From Crocinitomicaceae bacterium (GTDB lineage: Bacteria; Bacteroidota; Bacteroidia; Flavobacteriales_G; Salibacteraceae): a stretch of DNA of 64,000 nt. The stretch's first letter is position 1. Every line of letters starts with the position of its first letter. Both the position numbers and the translations under genes were made by a program. The notes beneath the pieces were generated by a model. It saw only the letters and a program-made list of their open reading frames with translations. It had not been told where the DNA came from and made no database searches. The stretch lies in contig PAVO01000030.1 of the NCBI GenBank assembly GCA_002713215.1, forward strand, positions 92,280 through 156,279. Direction: 5' to 3'. Of the stretch, positions 15,917 through 24,109 are shown piece after piece.

Positions 15917-16185
15917 GCGGCATTCTCCTGTAGAAACTGATTAACAACAGCAGGGTACTCAGTGATAAGCCCACCTTTTACAGCTTTATCGAAAATAGCC
16001 GTAATCGTTTCTGCATTGACTAAGTAGCCAGTATCACAACGCCACTTACCTTGATAAGAGGCAATTGCAATCGCCAATTTACCATCGACGATTTTGACAT
16101 CTTTAGGGTAAGGGAAGTAATGGACGCCGTCCTTTGATACTGACGGAACGTCAAAATGCGTTTTGTTTATACGGACGTTGCTCAC
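15913..16185 (-). CDS. Small hypothetical protein (90 aa)
   Basis: Unrecognised small alpha/beta protein. Four-base overlaps on both sides (ATGA) show tight coupling with the 126-aa and 303-aa genes. Confidence 0.6.
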   Translation of the reverse strand: MSNVRINKTHFDVPSVSKDGVHYFPYPKDVKIVDGKLAIAIASYQGKWRCDTGYLVNAETITAIFDKAVKGGLITEYPAVVNQFLQENAA

Positions 16186-16562
16186 ATGGCCTCCGAAACG
16201 AAAAGGTCTATCGTTTTTGGTGTCATTGCATCCCAGCTATCGAATGTTTCTTGACCCATGTCGCGAATAATGGCTTTTTTCAATGCAGGATCTTTGCGTG
16301 CTGCGTCAATAACGGCGTTAACTACCTGGGCGCCATCATGCATTTCAAAGCACGTGTCAAAATCGCGTTCACCAATGCCATAATCGTCGAACAATTCATA
16401 AGAGCGTACGTACTGGCACAAGTTGCTCTGGAATAGTGTAACGAGAAACTCAATGCGTTTGGCTAAGCCAGCTGCGTTGGTTTCTCCCCATGCTTTAGAG
16501 TTTTTGATGTTGCGAAGCTTTTTTGCTGCTTCGATTTCTTTTAAAAATAGTCGCAATGCCAT
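16182..16562 (-). CDS. Helical hypothetical protein (126 aa)
   Basis: Unrecognised, mostly helical. AGGGGAATAAC precedes the ATG, one base after the upstream stop. It is the second gene of the operon under the operator at 16866-16881. Confidence 0.6.
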   Translation of the reverse strand: MALRLFLKEIEAAKKLRNIKNSKAWGETNAAGLAKRIEFLVTLFQSNLCQYVRSYELFDDYGIGERDFDTCFEMHDGAQVVNAVIDAARKDPALKKAIIRDMGQETFDSWDAMTPKTIDLFVSEAM

Positions 16563-16563
16563 G

Positions 16564-16803
16564 TTATTCCCCTACTGATTGCTTAAATTGTGTATTGGTC
16601 TGTTTTGCCCAGCAAGGCACGATATCGCAATATGCTAAGAGTCCGGCAATGGCAGTCAGCACCACGCCCAATAAGATATAGACGGGTAGTGAAGACAGCG
16701 CTTCGTGAATCCCACGCTCTGCTGCACATTCAGCGAAGACGATAGATAACATCAGTACAACGAGAGATGTTAAGTAGGCAAAAGACCTAAGTTTCTGATT
16801 CAT
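16564..16803 (-). CDS. Small membrane protein (79 aa)
   Basis: Two transmembrane helices (about residues 8-25 and 40-60) with a short periplasmic loop, then a hydrophilic tail. Cysteines flank the helices. Unrecognised. The start is supported by CAGGGGAAACAG. It is the first gene of the four-gene operon. Confidence 0.6.
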   Translation of the reverse strand: MNQKLRSFAYLTSLVVLMLSIVFAECAAERGIHEALSSLPVYILLGVVLTAIAGLLAYCDIVPCWAKQTNTQFKQSVGE

Positions 16804-16865
16804 TCTGTTTCCCCTGAGAATGATTTATTTCAATAGGATAATGGTATCAAACTAACAAAATAAAA

Positions 16866-16881
16866 ACAACACTTTTGTTGT
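16866..16881 (-). promoter_or_regulatory. Shared palindromic operator / promoter
   Basis: ACAACA-CTTT-TGTTGT; -35 TTGTTT, 17-bp spacer, -10 TACCAT on the minus strand, for the operon at 16803. Confidence 0.85.
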
Positions 16882-16907
16882 TATTATTTGAGTATTAAGT
16901 AAACAAA

Positions 16908-16928
16908 ACCCCAGTTAAAATCTGGGGT
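16908..16928 (-). terminator. Rho-independent terminator
   Basis: ACCCCAG / CTGGGGT stem with T-rich flank on the minus strand, 40 bp after the lipoprotein gene. Confidence 0.75.
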
Positions 16929-16968
16929 TGTTAGGGGTGAGATTTCGCCTTGTTAGGCTATTTTAAAA

Positions 16969-17430
16969 TTAATCAGGGTAGGCTGGTTCACCATGAACAG
17001 GGATCGTTACCCATTCCGCGCGAGTGCGACGTTTTAATGGTAAGTCTTCAATCATCTTGCGCTGAGTTTCTGGGTGAATGTAGGTTACTTTTGCAATGTA
17101 GCCATCAGATTTACATACCAGCTTGCCTGTTTTTTTAGGTCGGTCTGTTGCCGCTGAAACACCAATGATAGCGCCAAGTCCAGTCATTACTTTACGACCA
17201 TTGCCGCTACCAAACTGATTACCAAGTAATCCGCCAATAACACCGCCAACCACTTTTTTGCTTGTTTTTGACTTGGTCTTTTTAATTTCTTCGGTGCATA
17301 CTTCTGGTGCTTTAGTGACAGACATAACTTTTGCATTAACCTGGTATACAGGCACTTTTGGCATAGTGGCACATGCGCCTAGAGATAAAGCAGCTACAGC
17401 AACGATGATAGATTTGATATGTGATTTCAT
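16969..17430 (-). CDS. Glycine-zipper 2TM lipoprotein
   Basis: The N-terminus is a lipoprotein signal with lipobox LGAC, so Cys20 would be lipidated and the protein anchored in the outer or inner membrane. Residues about 60-92 form a glycine-zipper pair (GGVIGGLLGNQFGSGNG, then GLGAIIGV) as in the SlyB / 17-kDa antigen family. These proteins insert or associate with membranes and are often envelope-stress proteins. It is a single-gene transcript under the operator at 17496-17511. Confidence 0.8.
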   Translation of the reverse strand: MKSHIKSIIVAVAALSLGACATMPKVPVYQVNAKVMSVTKAPEVCTEEIKKTKSKTSKKVVGGVIGGLLGNQFGSGNGRKVMTGLGAIIGVSAATDRPKKTGKLVCKSDGYIAKVTYIHPETQRKMIEDLPLKRRTRAEWVTIPVHGEPAYPD

Positions 17431-17495
17431 TATGTTTCCCCGTGAAATAATGAATTATTTAACATGGGTTTATAATAGCACACCAAACACAAAAA

Positions 17496-17511
17496 ACAAC
17501 ACTTTTGTTGT
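17496..17511 (-). promoter_or_regulatory. Shared palindromic operator / promoter
   Basis: ACAACA-CTTT-TGTTGT; -35 TTGTTT, 16-bp spacer, -10 TATTAT on the minus strand, for the lipoprotein gene. Confidence 0.85.
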
Positions 17512-17558
17512 GATTTATTGAAATTATTTGTTGGAACAAGCGGCGCGAGGCCGCTCAG

Positions 17559-17900
17559 TTAAATGCAATCTTCAATGTGTTCATGCAAACGGCGATAGGG
17601 AACGCCATCCTTATCAATTTCAGGAAGCACTTCTTTTGTGATCTCAAACGCATGTTGCTCAAGTTCAGGAAAGTGCTTTATGTTGCCATTTGTGTTTCGT
17701 GTAAGATCGGCTCGCTCTTTTGTTGTGAACGCATACTCTTCATCACACTGCAAAGGATCAGCGTTTGAAAAGCGGTCACCGACAACTTCATAGACGAATC
17801 CACGAGCGTAAGGCATACCTTCAACGGTTAATGGAACGCGATCATTGATAAGTTCGACAATTCGAGAAGCGTGTTTAACGCACAATTGGCCAGTATTCAT
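17559..17900 (-). CDS. Hypothetical protein (113 aa)
   Basis: Unrecognised. The N-terminal helix (residues 5-20) is followed by a beta-rich region. TAAGGGGGGTTA immediately before the ATG is a strong ribosome-binding site. It is the second gene after 17959-18318, with a small GC hairpin (GCCCGG/CCGGGC) in the 58-bp gap. Confidence 0.6.
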   Translation of the reverse strand: MNTGQLCVKHASRIVELINDRVPLTVEGMPYARGFVYEVVGDRFSNADPLQCDEEYAFTTKERADLTRNTNGNIKHFPELEQHAFEITKEVLPEIDKDGVPYRRLHEHIEDCI

Positions 17901-17958
17901 TAACCCCCCTTATTTGTGAAGTTGCCCGGTCACCCGGGCGTAGTAAAGTTGGGATGAA

Positions 17959-18318
17959 TTAGGCGAATTGAATGCGCTTGGCACGTTCAATGAATTGATC
18001 ACTTAACAACTCTGATAGTTCTGTCCACTGGTTAGAACCACCGCAAGAGTCTTTTCGACCATTGCAGCTTCGGTACATGACACGTTCATTATCAAGTCCA
18101 CCAATGGTGATATACAGTTTATCCGAGTGAAAATGGATTTCACCGGTTACCGCTGGGCCAGCTTTGTTTGAGCTAACATCAAAGTCAGACTTATCCAAAC
18201 CTAAACGCTTGCCGATTTCGCGCAAAACCTTTTTGGCATTGTCGTGGAATTGCTTTTTTAGGGCGCAATCGTATGTGTCAAATGCGCCCATATTTTGTAA
18301 GATCATTAATGCTTTCAT
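17959..18318 (-). CDS. Hypothetical protein (119 aa)
   Basis: Unrecognised. The middle of the chain has a beta hairpin (EIHFHSDKLYITIGG) followed by a Cys-containing loop (SCNGRKDSCGGSNQW). The ATG at 18318 follows ACGGGGAAACAAAC, so the longer frame is rejected. It is the first gene under the operator at 18376-18391. Confidence 0.6.
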   Translation of the reverse strand: MKALMILQNMGAFDTYDCALKKQFHDNAKKVLREIGKRLGLDKSDFDVSSNKAGPAVTGEIHFHSDKLYITIGGLDNERVMYRSCNGRKDSCGGSNQWTELSELLSDQFIERAKRIQFA

Positions 18319-18375
18319 GTTTGTTTCCCCGTTATTAATCAACTGGGATAAGTATAGCTAAAACCAACCTCAAAA

Positions 18376-18391
18376 ACAACACTTTTGTTGT
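18376..18391 (-). promoter_or_regulatory. Shared palindromic operator / promoter
   Basis: ACAACA-CTTT-TGTTGT; -35 TTGTTT, 17-bp spacer, -10 TATACT on the minus strand. It lies two bases from the stop of the 18394-18795 gene. Confidence 0.85.
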
Positions 18392-18393
18392 TT

Positions 18394-18795
18394 TTATTTC
18401 CGCTTAAACGGAAGGACTGTTGCGTTGTGCAGTGGGGCGTCTTTAACACTATCTTTCTCTATTGAAGAACATGAAGGTGTAATATCAATGATTGATGCAG
18501 GTTCTTCACGTTTGACCGTTTGGCGATAAAGTCCGTGTTCTTTCAGTAAGTCTATATAGCCAGCTATTTCGACAATGCTTACTGGGGCACGCACAGTGCC
18601 GTCACTGAATGTGAAACGATAATGATGAAGGACAGGATTTATAACTTCGTATTCATCAAGCTCGAATAAGCGGATCATATCTATCAGCTGCTGAACAGCG
18701 GGATCGGTTCTTTCGATTTTTCTTGGTGTGCGAGATTTAGCTGGTGGAATACTTTTGTAGCGATTTTTATACCATCTATAGAGTCGGAATATCAT
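18394..18795 (-). CDS. Basic hypothetical protein with IIDITPS tail motif (133 aa)
   Basis: The N-terminal about 30 residues are strongly basic (Arg, Lys, Tyr), a folded middle follows, and the C-terminus carries IIDITPS, shared with the 8937-9173 protein. The family is not recognised. No copy of the shared operator lies just upstream; the gene follows the weakly coding stretch at 18870-19079. Confidence 0.6.
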   Translation of the reverse strand: MIFRLYRWYKNRYKSIPPAKSRTPRKIERTDPAVQQLIDMIRLFELDEYEVINPVLHHYRFTFSDGTVRAPVSIVEIAGYIDLLKEHGLYRQTVKREEPASIIDITPSCSSIEKDSVKDAPLHNATVLPFKRK

Positions 18796-18869
18796 GTTAA
18801 GTGGCTCCCTGCCGGTGCATGATAGATGAGAGTTCTACCAAGGTTATAAGGGTGGGTGGTGCTCCTGGG

Positions 18870-19079
18870 TTAGTAAGGGCGAATGTTCTGTCTCTGGCAT
18901 GCCAGTCGGATAAGCTCCGATACGACGCTGGCCTCCCACTTCATCAGATTAAGCTGATTGCAAAGCGTCTGAAAACGCAGGTTTGCGATGCGTCTTTTTC
19001 CATGCTTCAAAGCAGATAGCACAGGTTGAATATCGGTATAAATGCGATGCGATGGATTTCGATAAGAAAAATGATTCAA
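18870..19079 (-). CDS. Possible small basic protein (69 aa, TTG start)
   Basis: Supported mainly by AAAGGGAGG seven bases before a TTG codon. The product is basic and ends in a helix. It fills the otherwise gene-free stretch between 18795 and 19138. No homologue is recognised and it could be a fortuitous frame. Confidence 0.4.
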   Translation of the reverse strand: MNHFSYRNPSHRIYTDIQPVLSALKHGKRRIANLRFQTLCNQLNLMKWEASVVSELIRLACQRQNIRPY

Positions 19080-19105
19080 GACACATCCTCCCTTTTAAAA
19101 TGAAA

Positions 19106-19130
19106 ATGCGGGGCGAGCTGCACCCCGCAT
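19106..19130 (-). terminator. Rho-independent terminator
   Basis: Minus-strand ATGCGGGG / CCCCGCAT stem followed by TTTCATTTT, just after the 19138-19524 gene. Confidence 0.7.
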
Positions 19131-19137
19131 GTCTAAG

Positions 19138-19524
19138 TTATGCCTCTACAGCGCACTCAGCGGCTTTCTCAAGAACTTTAAGCTGCTCTTCAATTCCAGC
19201 TAGCTCAAAAGCAAGTTCGCCCACTGAATTCCAGTCTCTGGCGTTATACGCTTTATGCATGTTGGCGCAAGTGACCGTATGGCTATTGGTTAAATTACTG
19301 CGGTACTTATTAACCATTTCGGTAGTTGGAATAACTTCGTTGATAGCATTATCGATATCTTCGTTAGATAATTCGCTCAACTTTCCACCTAGAAACTTTT
19401 GGCACTCCACCAACAGAAATGGGTAGTCCTTAATTACGATGTTGAAACCATGCTTAGTTCGCTTTACCGTTAAAAAAGGTGCGCGTTTCTGTAGTTGCGC
19501 TTCGATTGATTGAATAGTGGCCAT
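19138..19524 (-). CDS. Hypothetical protein (128 aa)
   Basis: Unrecognised. The N-terminal part is basic alpha/beta and the C-terminal 35 residues form a helix ending in an Ala/Glu-rich tail. CACAGGGGAATCACC precedes the ATG. It is a single-gene transcript from the operator at 19588-19603 to the terminator at 19106-19130. Confidence 0.65.
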   Translation of the reverse strand: MATIQSIEAQLQKRAPFLTVKRTKHGFNIVIKDYPFLLVECQKFLGGKLSELSNEDIDNAINEVIPTTEMVNKYRSNLTNSHTVTCANMHKAYNARDWNSVGELAFELAGIEEQLKVLEKAAECAVEA

Positions 19525-19587
19525 GGTGATTCCCCTGTGTATGGCTTGATTAACATGTAATAATCATACCAAAACACAACATAACAA

Positions 19588-19603
19588 ACAACATTTTTGT
19601 TGT
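19588..19603 (-). promoter_or_regulatory. Shared palindromic operator / promoter
   Basis: ACAACA-TTTT-TGTTGT; -35 TTGTTT, 17-bp spacer, -10 TATGAT on the minus strand, for the gene at 19524. Confidence 0.85.
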
Positions 19604-19620
19604 ATATCAGCGCTTTTAAT

Positions 19621-19974
19621 TCAGAAAGTTCGTGCATATTCGCCACCGACCATGAGTGACTTTCCGATGTAGTGCTTGAATTTATCGACTTGGTTGCCTT
19701 TTGCAACCGTTGCATGGGGAATAAACTCGTGGTCGTATCCATAACCAAGTTTTTTGTAATAGTTATGTCGACGATCGATTAGTCCACCTGGTGGATTGTC
19801 AAAGATCAACACGGTAATATCGTGATCTTTCCAGTGTTTAACATCAATAACTTTACATGAGGCCGTTGCTTCGTGCCCGGTTCTGAATCTTCCGAGTTTT
19901 TCAGCTTTACAAAAGCAAAGTGTGATGTGCCAATCAGTGTTGGCTACTTCTAATGCTGCGGTGAAATTTCCCAT
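19621..19974 (-). CDS. 2H phosphoesterase-like protein (LigT/CPDase type)
   Basis: Two H-x-T motifs, His16-Ile-Thr in WHITL and His87-Ala-Thr in PHATVAKG, at the spacing of the 2H superfamily (2'-5' RNA ligase-like cyclic phosphodiesterases). These enzymes open 2',3'-cyclic or 2'-5' phosphodiester bonds in RNA or cyclic oligonucleotides. The protein is short (117 aa) but keeps both catalytic motifs. A role in RNA end processing or in hydrolysing a nucleotide second messenger is inferred. It is probably co-transcribed with 20023-20310. Confidence 0.65.
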   Translation of the reverse strand: MGNFTAALEVANTDWHITLCFCKAEKLGRFRTGHEATASCKVIDVKHWKDHDITVLIFDNPPGGLIDRRHNYYKKLGYGYDHEFIPHATVAKGNQVDKFKHYIGKSLMVGGEYARTF

Positions 19975-20022
19975 TTTCAGTCGCTCATAGGGTAGGCGGT
20001 AATGACGCCAGTAACGACAGGT

Positions 20023-20310
20023 TCATCGTGCACCTCTTTTACCTGGAGGTATCTTAGAGAGCATTTGTTTGCGTGACCAGAATGCGGCAATGAAAACCAC
20101 GACGTTGATAAGAGAAAATATGGTGAATGTTGTCCAGAACTCTGCGGGCTGTTCTGCGAGGCTGATCTTGGTCGCGCTGTACTTATCTAGGTCGTTTATC
20201 TCGCCCGTCACTATTGCATACACAAGTAATGCTAGAATTACGAGCCCGAGCAAAAGTGAAAAAAGATAGTTAGCTTTATCAGTGCTGGCGCTGGTCATCA
20301 TGCCATCCAT
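20023..20310 (-). CDS. Small membrane protein (95 aa)
   Basis: Two transmembrane helices (about residues 16-36 and 60-80) and a basic C-terminal tail, so an N-in/C-in hairpin is likely. Unrecognised. It is the first gene under the operator at 20360-20375. Confidence 0.6.
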   Translation of the reverse strand: MDGMMTSASTDKANYLFSLLLGLVILALLVYAIVTGEINDLDKYSATKISLAEQPAEFWTTFTIFSLINVVVFIAAFWSRKQMLSKIPPGKRGAR

Positions 20311-20359
20311 ATCAATAGTTATTTAGATATAGAAACTATACCAGCACCCGATAAATAAA

Positions 20360-20375
20360 ACAACATTTGTGTTGT
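20360..20375 (-). promoter_or_regulatory. Shared palindromic operator / promoter
   Basis: ACAACA-TTTG-TGTTGT; -35 TTGTTT, 17-bp spacer, -10 TATAGT on the minus strand, for the gene at 20310. Confidence 0.85.
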
Positions 20376-20383
20376 TGTTCGGT

Positions 20384-21814
20384 TTATTTTTCTGACTTCT
20401 TCTTCATGTGTTTCTTGCACTCGGTGATCCAGCCTTCGCGCCTGGCAGCAAGGTAGGCACCGTTCTCAACCTTTTTCCATTCTTGAATATCGCTAACCTG
20501 CTTCGCAGATTCGATGCAAGCCTCTTTATTCCACTTATAAGGGCTTGATGCACGTTTCATGTGCTTTGTGCACTTCTTGAACCAGTTATTGCGTTTGGCA
20601 GCCGCATACGCCCCTCTGCTATGCTCCATCCATTCAGTGATCGTCTTAAACTTCTTGGCTGATTCGATACAAGCAGCTTCCGTCCAGCGAGAAGATATGC
20701 TGGGCATCAGTTTATCGAGCCACCCCTTTTGTTTGGCTCTAAAGTAAGTTGAACTGGCGCCTCGCATCCACTCGGTTCTGGTTTTGAAACGCTTGGAGTC
20801 TGCGACGCAGTCTTTTTTCAAAATTCGATTCCGCGTTTTGTTTTTCGCCGGCATGAGTTCATCTATCCAGCCATTTTGTAATGCTGCGCGGTAAGAACCG
20901 TGGTGTCCCTTAGTCCACTCAGTACGAGATTTGAACTTTTTGGCGTGCTTCTTACATTCAGCTTTAGTCCAGACTTTTTTGGATGATGCGCGCGCCGGCA
21001 TGTGCGCCGTGCAACTTTCCATCCACCCATATTGATAAGCGGCAGAGTAAGAACTCAGATTACCTTCTCGCCATGCCTTACGATCAGGGTACTTTTTGGC
21101 TATTTTAATGCACTCGTCTTCTGTCCACTGTTTTCGAGGTTTCGGTGTCGCCATATGAGCAACGCACTCATTAAACCACCCCATACGTCTGGCGAGTCGA
21201 TATGATTGAGTGTGACCCTGACTCCATTCCGTTCTTGTATTGAACGCTTTGGCATGCTTAAGGCACTCTTTTTTAGTCATGTCTAACTTGGTTGTTTCGT
21301 AGGGCTTGGGCATATGGGCAACACATTCATTGAACCAGCCCATTTTCTTCGAATAGTGGTAGGTTGCAGCGTGGCCGCGACTCCATGCGCTTCTGGTCTC
21401 GAATTCTTTAGCGTGCGAGAGACACTCTTCCTTCGTCCACTGGTTGTACTGGCGCACATTCATATGCTCAATGCATTGCTCGTAGATACCATGAGTCTTG
21501 GCATCTTTAAGCGACTGAGGATGTATATTTCGCCATTCAGTAATTGTTTTGCAGCGTTGTGCGAACTTAAGGCATTGCTTAGGGGAGTGGGTCGTCGTCT
21601 TTTTCTTAGGCTTAGAACGTGTGTTTTTGGTCTTTGGTAAACGTTTTGGTTTAAAGTGGAGGCGGAATTCAACTATCCAATGCGATTTAACTGCGACTTC
21701 ATGTGCAGCGGGACTTTTTTCCTGCCATTCATCTTCGCTAGTGTATTTCTTAGCATCCTTTAAACATGTTTGGTACGTCCATTGATTTACATCTGAACTA
21801 GTTTGTGGTGCCAC
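20384..21814 (-). CDS. Modular repeat protein, about nine 45-residue repeats
   Basis: The 476-aa protein consists almost wholly of repeats of the form W-T-x-x-x-C-x-x-x-A-K-x-F-x-T-R-x-E-W, then a Tyr-x-x-A helix, then G-W-x-x-x-C-x-x-H-M. Each repeat has conserved Trp, Cys, Ala-Lys, Trp, Tyr, Gly-Trp, Cys and His-Met, so each is likely a small three-helix unit. The chain is very basic. Similar repeats occur in phage and plasmid proteins, sometimes next to nuclease domains, which makes DNA binding a reasonable inference; no nuclease motif is present here. It is a tandem paralogue of the next gene. Confidence 0.7.
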   Translation of the reverse strand: MAPQTSSDVNQWTYQTCLKDAKKYTSEDEWQEKSPAAHEVAVKSHWIVEFRLHFKPKRLPKTKNTRSKPKKKTTTHSPKQCLKFAQRCKTITEWRNIHPQSLKDAKTHGIYEQCIEHMNVRQYNQWTKEECLSHAKEFETRSAWSRGHAATYHYSKKMGWFNECVAHMPKPYETTKLDMTKKECLKHAKAFNTRTEWSQGHTQSYRLARRMGWFNECVAHMATPKPRKQWTEDECIKIAKKYPDRKAWREGNLSSYSAAYQYGWMESCTAHMPARASSKKVWTKAECKKHAKKFKSRTEWTKGHHGSYRAALQNGWIDELMPAKNKTRNRILKKDCVADSKRFKTRTEWMRGASSTYFRAKQKGWLDKLMPSISSRWTEAACIESAKKFKTITEWMEHSRGAYAAAKRNNWFKKCTKHMKRASSPYKWNKEACIESAKQVSDIQEWKKVENGAYLAARREGWITECKKHMKKKSEK

Positions 21815-21896
21815 GGTTCATGCCCTGAATTAAAAAAATAATTGTTTTAATTAGGACATCATATGCGAAATTTTGGCAAATGCCAAAAGTGGATTC

Positions 21897-21917
21897 CCGG
21901 GCATAAAATACCCGGGG
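21897..21917 (-). terminator. Possible terminator hairpin
   Basis: CCCGGG / CCCGGG stem around a 9-base AT loop just after the 21924-23507 gene; no strong U tract. Confidence 0.45.
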
Positions 21918-21923
21918 ATTATT

Positions 21924-23507
21924 CTAGGCCTGCAAGTTAAGTCCCACGGCCGCTCTACACTCTTCTAGCCATCGATAATTACTGGCAGCGGAATAGGCAG
22001 CTGCGTGTTTTTCTCGGAACTGGCGAATGCTTTCACAGTTTGACGCGAGCTTTACACATGTTTCCAGTGTCCATTTTAACTTTCGAGACATATGAGCAAC
22101 ACACTTGTCAAAATACCCATACCGCTTAGCGGCCTTATAGGCGATGTATTCAGCGTCAAGCCACTCGCTTCGCGTTTGGTATTTTGCAGCGGACTCCATG
22201 CATTTTTCTTCTGTCCATTTACGAGCGCGAGGTTTCATCGTTCTAAGTGGCTTCATGTGCGAGCAACATTCATCCATCCAGCCTTCACGGCTAGCAGCTT
22301 GGTAAACGAGGTTGTCACCCTTAGCCCATTTGGTACGGGAACTAAAATTTGCAGCAGACGCTTTACATACTTCAAGGGTATAGGTGCGCTTGATTGGCTT
22401 CCTTTTCATGTGCGAGCAACATTCATCCATCCAGCCCTTGATCTGCGCTTGGCGATAGTACACAGGGTCACCTTTTTTCCACTCGTCACGAGTGTTGTAC
22501 TGCTCTGCGCTTTCTTTACACTCATCAAAAGTTAGTTTTACTTTTAAACGGTCAAACCCTGGGATCATGTGTTCACAGCATAGTTCATACCATCCGAATT
22601 TTATTGCTGCGTTTCTGGCACTCGGGTCGCCAATTCGCCAATCGAGTCGGGTTTCGTAATTCTCGGCGGATGCAATGCACTCCTGCTTTGAATATGATTT
22701 ATACGATCGCTTAGGGATGAGAGTCGTCATGTGCTCAGTACATTTTTTAAACCATCCATATTGCAATGCTGCTTTGTAGCTTTCAAAGTCAGACTCAAGC
22801 CAGATTTTTTGTGAAGTGTGTTGTTTTGCTGAAGCAAGACATATTTCTAGCGTCCATTTCGGCTCGAAACCATCACTTTGTAAAGTGCCTCCACGTTGCA
22901 TGTGTGCCGTACACTGTTCTATCCATTTGTGTCGGCATGCAGATTGGTATGCGCCGCGTCCATTTTTTCGCCAATCTTTAAGTACGCTGTACTTTTTTGC
23001 ATCTTCAATGCAGCGTTCAAGTGTCCAGTAAAGCTGCTTTCCTTCATGTGGCGTGAAGTGCTTCGAGCAGTCTTCAATCCAATCGTATTGCATGGCAGCA
23101 TAATAAGCTGAGTGTTCAGAGAGGCGCCAGTCCTTAAGTGATTCAAACCGACGGGCTGAGCGCAAACATCGCATTTTGTACCACGTTCGTTCAACCATGC
23201 TTTGATCAGCAAAATGAAATGTACATTCCTCGAACCACTCTTGCACTTGAGCATGAGAAAAAGCGTCCGGATTCCCGTGGCGCCATGCGTATATTGTTTT
23301 AAATTGCTTTGCGTCTTCAATGCAAGTGACTTTGTCCCAACACTCGGGAGTTTGAATGGCATCAATACAGGTATCAAGCCAACCTTCTCGTTTGGCTTTA
23401 CTGTGGATGTTTGGGTGGTTATGTTTCCATGCGGCTAGGGTGAAGTATGGTTTGGTGCTCTTCACGCATTCCGAAACCGTCATGTTATGCGTAGATAAAC
23501 GTCTCAT
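21924..23507 (-). CDS. Modular repeat protein, about ten 45-residue repeats
   Basis: The 527-aa protein is built from the same Trp/Cys/His-Met repeat as the 20384-21814 product, about ten copies, with the C-terminal repeats most regular (for example GWMDECCSHM twice). The repeats within each protein differ substantially, so the expansion is old. The Cys and His spacing could support metal binding, but this is not established. No shared operator is found upstream; the two paralogues are separated by about 110 bp including a hairpin. Confidence 0.7.
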   Translation of the reverse strand: MRRLSTHNMTVSECVKSTKPYFTLAAWKHNHPNIHSKAKREGWLDTCIDAIQTPECWDKVTCIEDAKQFKTIYAWRHGNPDAFSHAQVQEWFEECTFHFADQSMVERTWYKMRCLRSARRFESLKDWRLSEHSAYYAAMQYDWIEDCSKHFTPHEGKQLYWTLERCIEDAKKYSVLKDWRKNGRGAYQSACRHKWIEQCTAHMQRGGTLQSDGFEPKWTLEICLASAKQHTSQKIWLESDFESYKAALQYGWFKKCTEHMTTLIPKRSYKSYSKQECIASAENYETRLDWRIGDPSARNAAIKFGWYELCCEHMIPGFDRLKVKLTFDECKESAEQYNTRDEWKKGDPVYYRQAQIKGWMDECCSHMKRKPIKRTYTLEVCKASAANFSSRTKWAKGDNLVYQAASREGWMDECCSHMKPLRTMKPRARKWTEEKCMESAAKYQTRSEWLDAEYIAYKAAKRYGYFDKCVAHMSRKLKWTLETCVKLASNCESIRQFREKHAAAYSAASNYRWLEECRAAVGLNLQA

Positions 23508-23581
23508 TGTAATCCTTTACTTTAGTGGCCACAGTCCATGTGACATATGCGTTTATAATAACATGAGATTCTGAATAAAGT

Positions 23582-24109
23582 CTATGTATTACAGTAACAA
23601 CCTTTTGCGTCACTGACGATTGCAGCAACAGGAAATTGACGCGTAGCATGTCCGATAAAAGGCTCGACAATGCCTTCGTTTTGGCTGCAACTGATCCCGC
23701 TTGAGTAGGGGCCCAGGTATATGAGCTTCTCATCCTGGTCAAATACAGCAACGGCCGGCAGGGAGGGGATTTTACTCTGCATGCTTTTACTAATTTCGCC
23801 AACGACGATGTTACTCAACCCTTTGTTTTTAGCCAACGACTTAACCGACTCAATGTGAGGCTGAGCAACAATTTGACACCAACAACCTCTGTTTTCAAAG
23901 TGAACTACGGTAAGGGAAAGATCGCCCACTTCACGTTTGAGGCTATCTGTGAAAGAAGAGTCAAACCCCGTATTCATACTGAGGGTGTAAAGTGCGCCAT
24001 TCGGGTCAAACTCACTGAGTGAGTCTTGTCTAATGATGAAGAGAAAAAGGGCGCAAAGAGCAAACCACGAGGTTACCCCAACGCCCCACAATGTACGAGA
24101 ACTCATCAA
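23582..24109 (-). CDS. Membrane-anchored thioredoxin-like protein (DUF6436-like)
   Basis: One N-terminal transmembrane helix (about residues 8-28), then a periplasmic domain with GCWCQ near residue 75 and a later thioredoxin-fold strand PAVAVFD, then GISCSQ and GCYC. The pattern resembles DUF6436 thioredoxin-like proteins of marine gammaproteobacteria. A redox or copper-handling role is possible but not shown. Its ATG overlaps the stop of the chemoreceptor gene by four bases, so the two are co-translated. Confidence 0.6.
   Translation of the reverse strand: MMSSRTLWGVGVTSWFALCALFLFIIRQDSLSEFDPNGALYTLSMNTGFDSSFTDSLKREVGDLSLTVVHFENRGCWCQIVAQPHIESVKSLAKNKGLSNIVVGEISKSMQSKIPSLPAVAVFDQDEKLIYLGPYSSGISCSQNEGIVEPFIGHATRQFPVAAIVSDAKGCYCNT

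Noticed and set aside
22919..23377. A 152-codon minus-strand frame inside the repeat-protein gene
   Set aside because: It is another frame of the repeat protein and lacks the repeat pattern and a ribosome-binding site.
20384..23507. Tetratricopeptide or HEAT repeats
   Set aside because: The repeat unit is about 45 residues with invariant Trp, Cys and His-Met positions, which fits neither family.
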